Shown: positions 46,233 to 56,925 of the stretch, piece after piece
How the letters are laid out: each line of letters starts with the position of its first letter
Numbering within the stretch: position 1 is the first letter of the stretch
Assembly (NCBI RefSeq): GCF_949628215.1
Contig: NC_134279.1
Location: 78,002,830-78,066,829 of the forward strand
Reading direction: 5' to 3'
DNA: 64,000 nucleotides
Source: Phalacrocorax aristotelis
Lineage: Eukaryota > Chordata > Aves > Suliformes > Phalacrocoracidae
Notes under the pieces: model-generated
The model's database searches: none
What the model was told of the DNA's origin: nothing
Seen by the model: the letters and a program-made list of their open reading frames with translations, nothing else
Translations under genes and position numbers: made by a program

Positions 46233-48157
46233 TTATCCTTGAGGAACAAGGGTTTCTTCAGCAGGCCATATGGCTGCATTGCTTCAAAAGGTTGAATAGG
46301 GTGGGAAAAGATGATGCTGCTGCAAACTCTCTTTTCCTCTTGATTTCTATGAATTTTTCATTGTGCTGTATTACCAGGACAGCACTGAGATGAAATATGG
46401 CACCTTTCCCTGCTTTTCCTCTTTTTGAAACAGCCGTGGTGGTCTTCTGGAGACTGGCTGCCTGCAGGCTGTAACTTCCAAGCGGTAGACATGCAAGCAC
46501 CAGCTCATATTGGTTTAGATTAGATATGCCAGTATCAGAGCCTTGATAAGACTGTTGAAAGCGGCAGCTTGTACAAAGTGCTGCTGCTTGATAAAGCTCT
46601 CCATTAATGCAGAAATTCAGCAAAGGGCAGCCCTCAGCCCTTGTCATCTTATTACAAAGGTCCCAAAGGGAGAAAAGGCTTAGTATTGCTTCTCCAAGGG
46701 CAAGGCAGCGGTTTCCCTGATAGTGTGAGACCTATCACTGCCTTAGTTTGCTTGCCAATGATCACCTGGGGAGCAGAGCTTACAGAATAGCTGGCCTTTG
46801 CTATTGGGGTCTTGCCTTATAGCAGAAATAAAGCTGTTGGCTGTGCCACTCACCTCCCACTCTCTTGCCACAGATATCTGTGGCGTAGTGCTGTTGCCTC
46901 TCTCAGGGCATGTGGACCCTTGCTCACACCCTTGGAGGGCATATATTGCCCTTGCAACTTGGCTTTTGGTGGATGAGGCTGTCCTCCATCCCACCACCCA
47001 GCTTATGGAGTCAGGGGACAAGGGCTGAAAACGGTGCTTGTTGCTATGGAGCTAGTTTGTGCCAGGGCAGGGAAAGAAAATGGGAAAGAAATGGAGCCTT
47101 TAGCAGTTAAGTTCTTGAGTGAGGAAGGTCTGGAAGAGTCCCCCAAAGCAGAGCCAGTGAACATTTAAGCAATGCAAATGTGCTTCATCTCACCTGACCA
47201 CACACCTGCAGTGCAGATGTCTCCATCTGATCCAGGCACAGGATGAGCCCCTGAGACACAGGGGACAAACCTTTATAAGTAAACCTTCATTTGACCAAGT
47301 GGAGACTTGCATGTTGGGGTGCAAAGAGCAGTAGCCTCCAAGTGCCTACAGGTGGTCAGATGAAATCCATTCTGGAGGGACACCTGGCTGTCACTCTGGG
47401 CCTGTGCTCTCCTCTCTAGCTGGCCCATGCTCTCCTCAATCCCGATTTATCAAGTACAGCAGCTCACTTAATGGGTTTCAGCTAATTAGTCAAAGCTATT
47501 CAGGTCCATACAGGCATGAGAAGGAGTCTGTGCGTCTCCATGCCCTACTGTTTGTGTGTAAGTCCTGATAAGCAACCCATCTTACCACACACATGCACTG
47601 TATGAATGTCCCATTCCCTGAAATAACTTTTCATAAATGTAATAGCTCTGTCAAAGCAATTGACTTGGATTCCCACACCCATGATATCTAGCAGAGCCTC
47701 AACCTCTGGGATGATCATTACTCTGGTATCTTCACCACTCCAGAGTGAATGTGCAGATGCGCTGAGCCAAAGGCCAGTGTTCCTGTCTCTCTCTCAGCCA
47801 AATATACAACTACAGTTTATATTTAAAACAGGTAAGTCCAAACAAAAGCCCCCAAGACCTTCCCTAGCAGATGGTGCTCCTTGGTCAGGGAAAGCAATAA
47901 CACAGGAGCAATGTACCAACCAGAGGCTTAGTGCTGAGGCATGACACTGCAGTGAGAAGGGCAGAGTGAGAGGTTGCATGGGGTCTGAGAGCGTTTGAGT
48001 TTTCACCAGGTTCACGGCCAGGGAGACACTCCACGGGAAATGACTATGGTGCCAGAGCTGTGGACAAAGGACTGCCACCATGCATGTCCCACTAGGTGCT
48101 GCTGGCATGTTTGCTAGAGTCAAAGCACCTCCCTGAGCACAGGTATCCCCATTTTGT
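46233..48157. other. Intergenic region between two CR1 elements
   Basis: About 1.9 kb contain no recognised exon, repeat or regulatory site. Confidence 0.5.
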
Positions 48158-51100
48158 ACATGAGCTTTAAACTAGATTTGAAGAAGGAAAGGGATAAAAC
48201 CAGGCTTGCTAGAGATAATCCTGGGAGTGGCATGCCAATGTTTGAGGGACGGTGTGCTAGCGAGGTCTTCAGTCTGCTGTCTCAGTGGAGGTAGAGGATG
48301 GAGATCTGTGTAGCAGCAAAGATACAAGGGTTATGAGTGTGTTAGAAACCATGGAAGCACCTGAGAATGGTCATGTAGGAATTAGGGTTTCCCCCCCCCA
48401 AAAAAAAGGTGGTGGGACCAATAGCCCAACTGAAGTGCATCTACACGAATGCATGCAGCATGGGCAGCAAACAGGAGCAGCTGGAAGCCATTGTGCAGCA
48501 GGAAAGCTATGATATAGTTGCCATAGGGGAAACATGGTGGGATGACTTGCACAGCTGGACTGCTGCAATGGATGGCACTAAACCCTTCAGAAGGGATAGG
48601 CAAGAAAGGAGAGGTGGTGGGGTAGCTCTGTATGTTAGGGAGTGTTTCGATTGTCTAGAGGTTGATGGTGATGAAAGGGTCAAGTGTTTATGGGTAAGAA
48701 TCGGGAGGAAGGCCAACAAGGCACATATCATGGTGGGAGTCTGTTATAGACCACCCAACCAGATGAAGTGGCAGATGTAATATTCTATAAGCAGCTGGGA
48801 GAAGTCTCACAATCGGTTGCCCTTGTTCTCGTGGGAGACTTCAACTTACCAGATGTCTGCTAGAAATACAACACAGCAGAGAGGAACCAGCCTAGGGGTT
48901 TCCTGAAGTGTGTGGAAGATAACTTCTTCACACAGCTGGTGTGAACCAACTAGGGAAGGTGTCCTGCCGAATATGTTGCTCACAAACAGAGAAGCTCTGG
49001 TGGATGATGTGATGGTTGGAGGCTGTCTTGGGCCTAGTGAGCATGAAATGATAGTTTTTGATTCTTGAAGTGAGGAGGGGGTCATCAGAACTGCTGCCTT
49101 GGACTTCCGGAGGGCAGACTTTGGCTTGTTCAGGAGCCTGGTTGACAGAGCCCCTTGGGAGGCAGCCCTGAAGGGCAAAGGAGTCCAGGAAGGCTGGGCA
49201 TTCTTCAAGAAGGAAATCTTAAATGTGCAAGAGCAGGCCATCCACATGTGCCAAAAGATGAGCTGGCAGGGGGGAAGACCAGCCTGGCTGAACAGAGAAC
49301 TTTGACTGGAACTCAGGGAAAAAAAGGAGAGTTTATGACCTCTGGAAGCAGGGGCAGGCAGCTCAGGAGGACAAGGATCTTGTGAGGTCATGCAAGGAGA
49401 AAATGAGAAGGGCCAAAGTCCAACTAGACCTTAATCTGCCTACTGCCATAAAAGACAATTAAAAATGTTTCTATAAATACATTAACAACAAAGGGAGGGC
49501 TAAGGAGAATCTCCATCCTATATTGGATGTGGAGGGAAACATAGTGATCATGGATGAGGAAAAGGCTGAGGTACTCAATGCCTCCTTTGCCTCAGTCTTT
49601 AATAGTAAGACCAGTTGTTCTCTGGGTACCCAGCCCCCTGAGCTGGAAGACAGGGACGGGGAGCAGAATGAACACCCCAGAATCCAAGGGGAAGTGGTTA
49701 GTGATCTGCTACACCACTTAGACACACACAAGTGTATGGGGCCAGATGGGATCCATCCAAGGGTCCTGAGGGAACTGTCAGAAGTGCTCACCAAGCCACT
49801 GTCAATCCTTTATCAGCAGCCCTGGCTAATAGGGAGGTCCCAGTTGACTGGAACTTAGCAAATGTGATGCCCATCTCCAAGAGGGCTTGAAGGAGGATCT
49901 GGGGAGCTACAGGCCTGTCAGTCTGACCTGGGTGCCAGGGAAGGTTATGGAGCAGGACATCCTGAGTGCTATCACGTGGAATGTACAGGACAACCAGGTG
50001 ATCAGACCTAGTCGGCATGGGTTTATGAAAGTCAGGTCCTGCTTGACTAACCTGATCTTCTATGACAAGGTGGATCCGCTTAGTGGATGAGAGAAAGGCT
50101 GTGGATGTTATCTACCTAGACTTTAGTAAAGCCTTTAACACGGTTTCCCCCAGCACTCTCCTGGAGAAACTGGCTGCTTATGGCTTGGATGGGTGTACTC
50201 TTCACTGGGTTAAAAACTGGCTGGATCGCTGAGCCCAGAGAGTTATGGTGAATGGAGTTAAAGAGTTAAATCCAGTTGGCGGCTGGTCACAAGCAGGGTT
50301 CCCCAGGGCTCAGTGTTGGGGCTAGTCTTGTTTAATAACTTAATGATCTGGATGAGGGGATCGAGTGCACCCTCAGTAAGTTTGCAGATGACACCAAGTT
50401 GGGCGGGAGTGTTGATCTGCTCGAGGGTAGGAAGGCTCTGCAGAGGGATGTGGACAGGCTGGGTGGGCAGAGGCCAATTGTATCAGGTTTAATAAGGCCA
50501 AGTGCCAGGTCCTGCACTTGGGTCACAACAACCCCAGGCATTGCTAAAGGCTTGGGGAGGAGTGGCTGGGAAGCTGCCTGGCAGAAAAAGACCTGGGAGC
50601 ATTGGTCAACATCCAGCTGAGCATGAGCCAGCAGTGCCCAGGTGGCCAAGGAGGCCAACAGCACCCGGGCTTGTGTCAGGAATAGTGTGGCCAGCAGTAG
50701 GAGGGAAGTGATCGTGCCCCTGTGCTCGGCACTGGTGAGGCCGCACCTCGAGTACGGTGTTCAGTTTTGGGCCCCTCAGTACAAGAAGGACATTGAGATG
50801 CTGGAGAGTGTCCAGAGAAGGGCAATGAAGCTGGTGAAGGGTCTGGAGGACAATTCTTCTGAGGAACAGCTGAGGGAGCTGGGGGGGTTTAGCCTGGAGA
50901 AGAGAAGGCTGAGGGGAACCTTATCTCTCTCTGCAACTACCTGAAAGGAGGTTGTAGCGAGGTGGGTGTTGGTCTTCTCCCAAGTAACAAGCACTTGGCA
51001 AGCACTGGAATAGGCTGCCCAGGGAAGTGGTTGAGTCACCATCCCTGGAGGTCTCTAGAAGATGTATAGATACGGAGCTTAGGGACATGGTTTAGTGGTA

Positions 51101-51175
51101 GACTTGGCAGTGCTAGGTTAACAGTTGGACTTGATGATCTTTTCCAACCTAAACAATTCTATGATTCTATGATGC
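48158..51175 (+). mobile_element. Long but inactive CR1 LINE with ORF2 remnants
   Basis: About 3 kb of one element cover most of ORF2 and the 3' UTR; ORF1 and the 5' end are missing. The AP-endonuclease part starts near 48415 (CIYTNACSMGSKQEQ, then GETWWDD) and continues after a frameshift near 48760 to VGDFNLPDVC, where the next codon is a stop. The reverse-transcriptase part shows GPDGIHPRVLREL near 49740, GSYRPVSLT near 49900, YLDFSKAFNTV near 50115 (Asn replaces the usual second Asp) and FADDTKL near 50380. In-frame stops and frameshifts break it many times. The tail ends with ATTCTATG units at about 51160-51175. Full CR1 elements are about 4.5 kb, so this is a degenerate copy unable to move. 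Confidence 0.95.
48391..48407. repeat. C9A8 homopolymer pair
   Basis: Nine C followed by eight A lie just before the endonuclease remnant of the CR1 element. Such tracts are prone to sequencing and replication slippage. Confidence 0.8.
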
Positions 51176-54100
51176 ACAGAGACGGACAGGCTTTCTCAAA
51201 GTCACCTGGAGAACCTGGTAAAAAAAATGTGCTGTAACTGCTCAGCCTCCATAGCATCTTCCTTGCCAAGTCCCTGGTGGGTGACCACAGAGCCCATATC
51301 CTATGGGATTGCAGCTTTTGAGGTAAAATTTGGCCCTGAGGTTTAATACAATCTTTTGGCATAGTAGGACAGGATTGCACAACCTTCTCAAGGTAATAGC
51401 ATCTTCAGCGTCCCACTGTGGGAACCAGCATTGCACAATCTCATCCTCACACTCCCTTTCTGCTCTGTCTTTACAAGTAGGTCCTGCACTTTGGTCTGCA
51501 AGACCCAAATCACAATACGGATGTCCCTGAGCTTGTTGTGAAACACCTCACGGTAAGTAAAAAGCGTTGCACCCAGCCATGGGGAAAGGGCGAATGTGCT
51601 GGCAGCTCCTTGCCCTGCAAAATCACCAGAGGTAGAGGTCGAAAAATGTGTGTGTGTACATTTGTAGGTGAGAAGAGGTGTTGTCCCACGTGGAAGTCCT
51701 ACCTCATGTCACCTGGGATAATGACAATTTATATCAGATTTAGAGGGGGGGAGCCACATTTGCTGTAACAAGGGAGCAGCTTCATGCACTTTAAATCATT
51801 TACAGTTGTACATTTCTGCCTTATATTTCCTTGACATGAGGCTCAGACAAATGATTCTGGGTGCATGTTTGCCTGTGCAGCCGTAGACACTCTGCAGACT
51901 TCCCTAGCCCCCGTCTTCCCGTGGATGTCTGAAAATCGCCAATGCGTGGGTCTGCCTTTGAGAAGGGCAGAACTGAAATAGTTTGATTTCTGGCAAAACC
52001 TTATAGTTTTTGCCTGGAATCTCCCTGTTTTCTCTGTGGAAGTTCATACTTCTGTGCCTGAGAGGGCAGGGGGTACATAACTTCTTCAACAACCCCCAGC
52101 AACAAGCTTATATATTTTTTCTCAGACAACATAAATACGCTTCCCACTGGGACGTACTCTGCACAGGGTAGTAAGTGGCATTGCAAAACCCCAAACATCC
52201 TTATCACCCACTTAATGGACATGCCTGGCCTTGCTTGGGTCACTGATAGGTCTGAAAGCTTTTGCTTCTGTACGGTTTTCAGACACCAGGCAGCAAACAG
52301 GCAGAGACAGGACTGGGTGATATGGGGAGATTTTTGTGCTGTTCAGGTTTATGTGATTTTTAAAATAAAATTTTATTAAATTTTAACATTCTGGTCCTGG
52401 TTGTGAGTTGGGGTCTTTCCATGTGCCCCTTTCTGAGTTCTCTCCTGGGGATAGGCTCCAGAGACCAGGAGGGTGATAAAACCCCAGGTCAGATCTCAGG
52501 GAGAAGATGGGGTGAACATGAAGAACCTCCTTCCCACCTTGCGTTTGCTCAGGTCACCCACCTTTGTAGCCTGGCCTCCTGCTGCAGGACATCACCCCGA
52601 CTCCTCTACCTCAGCTCAAAAATGGGGCTTTTTGGAGGTGTTTCCTGGCTGGTGCCTCAAATCCCTGCGGGATGGCTGGGTGTGCGTGGATGGAGGGAGC
52701 TGTGCGAGGGTGGGAAAGGCTGGGTGCAAGCAGGTCAAGCCTCCGCCGAGGCTGCGTTGGTGGATCTCCTCCGTGGATGCAAGGCATTGCCGCCATCTAG
52801 TGACACGGGGATTCACTGGTGGCTCTGGCAGAGCCTGTGCTCCCCGGCGCTGCTGGGCCTGGGGATGCTCTGCTAGGGGCGTGGAAAGGGGACCCAAACG
52901 CAACGCATTGCTTGTGCTTGGGACATATAGGGGGAGAGGATAGAAACCTGCTCAGCAAACACGAACCTGGGAGTGTTGCAGTGCTTTCGTTCGAGTGCTG
53001 CAATGCTCTGGGGTGAGACCTGAAATTCTGGGGGGACTTGTGCAGGAAAAAATTAACTTCTCACGGCTGTACATGCCCTTCTGTTTCCTTGTTCCTCGCC
53101 ATGCTTTGGGATGCCTTTGGTGGGTGGAGAGGCTGAGGAAATTCCATGTGGAGGGATGAGAACTGATGCAGTACAAAGGAAAGTTGGAAAAGCCTCACAG
53201 CACCTTAGCTGGAGTTTGCAGATACAGCTGGTTACTGACAGGTGAGTCCAAAGAGAATGAACTGCTCGGAACAGACAAGGTCCAAAGTGGAAGTGCAAAT
53301 CCCAGCAAGAATAGGGAGGCACTGGGTAAGACCAGGTTAATTAAAAGCAGTTACATTTCCCAGCTCTTGGTCTGTTGCTGGAGTGGATAAGCCCAGGTGG
53401 GCTGGTGTGCAGCAGCACAGGCATGCTCCTCCTCTCTTTTCTTTTAAAATTCAAAAAAACCTTAAAGAAATGGCACTTTAAACATGAATGCATGGAGCTT
53501 GCAGGGCTGAGCCTGGGAAAAGCCCTCCCTATAAATGGCACTGCTGCCCTGGTGCATGCCACAGGTGCTTCCCCTGGGCTCTGCACTCACCTGTGGCTGC
53601 CACATAAACAATCCCTGCCATCACAGCATCAGCCAATGATCTCATTAGCAAGGGCTATCACTGCTGATAGGCCCAGGGCATAGATCAGGGCATCCCCTGG
53701 AGGGATGTAATGTTGAAGGGATCATTGAACTCATTGTAAGTGCTTCACTTTAAAAAAATAAATAAATGAATCAGTGAATCACACAGCTAATGCACCTGTT
53801 GAAAGAATTAGACATACTGTAAGTCAACGCCCAGAGACATAATGTCCCATGGTGGTGGGGTAGGCAAGGTCCCATCAGGGTGTACTGGGTGAACACAGGA
53901 GGTGCTCAGTTGCTTGTTGGTGATATTAAACTATTACATTGCTAATAAAAGCTATCAGCTTGTTCAGCTTTTTCTAGGGATTTGATCTTTTCCTTATTCT
54001 AGCCTAAATTTGAGCTAGGCTCAAAGTGTGGTCTGTTCTGCATGGGCAGAGAGTGCTACAAGGAAGGAAAATCCTGAATTCACCTCGGTACACTGTTGTG

Positions 54101-55564
54101 GGAGAGGTTAGAGGACACAAATCATGTATCCTGCAGCTTTTGGTATCTTCTTTATTTCTAGTATTTCATAGTTTTGTCCAGAGATGGTACCTGAATTTTT
54201 TTGTGTCAGCTACTACTGGAGCATGATGAGGAAAAAATCCTTTCAGAGCTGGTAAACAAGGAAGGGACTAATAACTAACCCAACTGAGTATTAAAGAATC
54301 ATTTACCCTCCCAAAATACATGGGGTGTTAAAAATATATGGGACTGAGAATATAATCTCTTTACACCACTTTGCCACTGCGTGATTTGTTCTGCACGTCA
54401 GGGCCAGCTGAGGCGAGTGGCTGATGCCGAGACCAGCCACTTGCCTCAGCTGGGCAGGTGACCCTGGAGGCTTTCAGTGACTGCAGGGGTGGCCCTGGGG
54501 AAGTTTTACCATCAGTTTAAACCTGAGCCATCCCTGAAGAGCAAGGTCCTGCCCTGCTGCCTGCTTTTTCCAGCATCCCGTGGGTGTGCAGCTGGGATGG
54601 GGAGGGACCCCCATTACAGGTCAGCACCCCACTATATGCCAATGTGCCATAAGGACCTGGTGCCTGTGGGTACGGAGAGGACCCTGGGACTGCAGCGGGT
54701 TTGGGTGGCTCAGGCTTCCTCTTTGGAACATGATGAGAAATGTTGGGCACAGACATCTCCTTAAGGTGGGGAAATGCAGGCTGGTTGGGTGATATAACTG
54801 ATATAATTATAGATAACTAGATCCCTTTCTAGCTGATTTCCTAGAGGTGGTCAAAAAATGGAGATTATTGACACAGCTCTTTCCCACTGGGTAAGCTCAG
54901 ATTTATTATTATTAAAAGGCTGCTGTTTGCTTCCTGCAAACAGCTGCTACAGCTGCCTTGTTTGACCTTGAGGAACACCATCATAGGCAACTCTGCCCAG
55001 AGCCTGAAATTTAGCTTCTGCCTCCTGCTGAGGAGCTTGCAGTAACAGTTCTTTTTGGATGTTGGGTGTAGAAAAGCCCATTTCCATGTCGGTGCTCAGG
55101 GCAAGGACCAGGCCACTCTCTACCAGAGACTTTTCTCATGGCTCCAGTTACTCACCAGAATTAGAGAGGCAACGCATATTGGGTTGGGCTCCAAAGCTTT
55201 GGCAGATGATGTGTCCCTTATGCCAGACGTGGACTTTCGGATTCATGCCTGGTTGTTATCAGCCATCCTTTGTACCTTTGCACCATGCCTTCCTGGGCTG
55301 AAGTCCCCACATACGCTCCAGCAGCACACGCTGCGCTGCACCTTGGGTCTGTGCAGCCACTAGCCCTTCAAAAAATACTTAGTATTTATTAAACTAAAAA
55401 GTAAGGAAGAGGATGCATAGCCCTTCCCTGCACTGGAGAACTTAGTTTTTGCACAGCCCCGCTTGTGTCCCCTCTCCCTCCTGTGCCTCAGTTTCCCCAT
55501 CAGTGGGACAGGGCTCTGATGACCTCCCAGCCTTGCAGACTGAATGTGTGACTTTGCACAGCTG
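51176..55564. other. Intergenic region between the long CR1 and THNSL2
   Basis: About 4.4 kb contain no exon I can identify. An AT-rich run lies at 52360-52388 and an AAATA run at 53750-53768. GC-rich frames at 52.4-52.9 kb overlap on both strands without any recognisable domain and look compositional. Confidence 0.5.
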
Positions 55565-55830
55565 AATTACAGACTGATTTTGCTTGGAAGGGACCTCCAG
55601 AGGTTTCTAACCTAAACCCTGCTTTAAGCATGTTCAATCTCAAATTTAAATCCAACTTCACAGTTAAATCAGGTGGCTCAGTGCTTCCACAGCTGAATTT
55701 TGAGTTTCTCTAGGATTATACTGGAGACAACAAGCTTGATCCCCCTCAGGGTTAAAAGCTATGTCCTTATATTTAACTAGATTTCTCCCCAGCTGCAGCT
55801 TGTGCCTGCTGCCCCTTGCCCCGATGCCCG
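55565..55830 (-). mobile_element. Old CR1 LINE fragment
   Basis: On the plus strand it reads TTGGAAGGGACCTCCAGAGG, CCAACTTCACAGTTAAATCA, then GCAGCTTGTGCCTGCTGCCC, the reverse complement of a diverged CR1 3' region. It ends close to the GC-rich block that precedes THNSL2. Confidence 0.75.
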
Positions 55831-55849
55831 ATAACGCTGGGAGCAGCTT

Positions 55850-56115
55850 GGCTCCATCTCTCCCGCATATTCCCATCCCCAGGCTCGGTGCAGGGCGGCC
55901 ACTTCCACCGGCTGCGCCGCAGCAAGGGGAACGTTGGCAGGTTGCAACGGGGAGAAGTTTTCTGTGAGCACAAGTGCAAAGGGTGGCTGGGTTGCAAGCG
56001 GCAGCGGCGGTGACGGCGAGTTGCTTGGACACTTTCCAGCCTCTGCGTGGGGTCAAGCGGCCTGCAGCCTGCCGTGCCGTGCCGAGGGGCTGCACCGTTA
56101 GCCGGAGTGCCTCAG
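55850..56115 (+). promoter_or_regulatory. Probable THNSL2 promoter and untranslated first exon
   Basis: A GC- and CpG-enriched block (CGGCAGCGGCGGTGACGGCG and neighbours) ends with CTCAG before GTGGGA, a good donor with the last exon base at 56115. The first coding exon of THNSL2 opens with an acceptor (CCTCCCCAG, exon from 56698) five bases before its ATG, so an upstream untranslated exon must exist, and this block is the obvious place. The transcript itself is not visible. Confidence 0.5.
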
Positions 56116-56697
56116 GTGGGAACGGCTATGGGGGTTCATGGGGTTGGGGTGAGAGGGGGCTTCTCCCGGCAGTGCTGGCGGCTGCTCGGGAGGAGTTGCA
56201 TGAATCTGGTAGATTTAGCTCAGCCCTTCCTACACTGAGTTAAATCCTGTCCTTAGTTTAACCCCTTTGAACAAAATCAGCCTGCTCTAAAAACATGGTT
56301 ATTTCCTTTTATTTATTCCTTTTATTTAATTTTTAGATTTTAAAATTCCAGCTTTTGCAAATAGCCTGCAGGGGACATGACGTGCTTGCGCAGCGATTCC
56401 TGCACTGTCAGGGCTTTTGCTCAGGCTGGGAAGTGTCTCCGGGGCAGAGTGGGAAGGGCACAGGGAAAGTCTCGGGCAGCATTTCCACTGTCCACAAAAC
56501 GCCGTGTGCCCTCCAGCGGCTCTGTCTGCTCTACCTCCCCACGGTGTGGGGTTTTTTTAGGGGGATAGGCGTTTTCTTCCCTTAGGAGCTCTGTCTGTCA
56601 CATGGGAAGTTTTGGGGGGAGTCAGCTTGGGATGTGGGGCTGTTCCCAGTGGGTGGGATGCTCTGGGGCCCTGGCAGTGACTGTGGTGCCTCCCCAG

Positions 56698-56925
56698 CAC
56701 CCATGGACTATGTCAGCACGCGGGGAGGTGTGGGGGCCGTCGACTTTGAGGGAGCCCTCTTCTCTGGCTACGCACCCGATGGGGGCCTCTTCATGCCCCA
56801 GCACATACCCTCGCTGGATGGGGACACCCTGCGGAGGTGGAGCTGCCTCTCCTACCGGGAGCTGGTGAAGGAGGTCTGCTCCCTTTTCATCACAGCTGAG
56901 CTGGTCCCACGGAACATGCTCAACG
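56698..56925 (+). CDS. THNSL2: THNSL2 first coding exon
   Basis: It follows GCCTCCCCAG, with ATG at 56703-56705. It encodes residues 1-74 and the first base of D75, ending CTCAACG before GTGAGC. It covers the N-terminal domain [18 protein letters not shown]. Confidence 0.95.

Noticed and set aside
48409-48780. Endonuclease-like open frame as a possible host gene
   Set aside because: GETWWDD and the following GDFN motif are CR1 ORF2. The frame is broken soon after and the whole unit ends in a CR1 tail.
49523-49858. Apparent new protein with GPDGIHPRVLREL
   Set aside because: It is the start of the CR1 reverse-transcriptase domain inside the same dead element.
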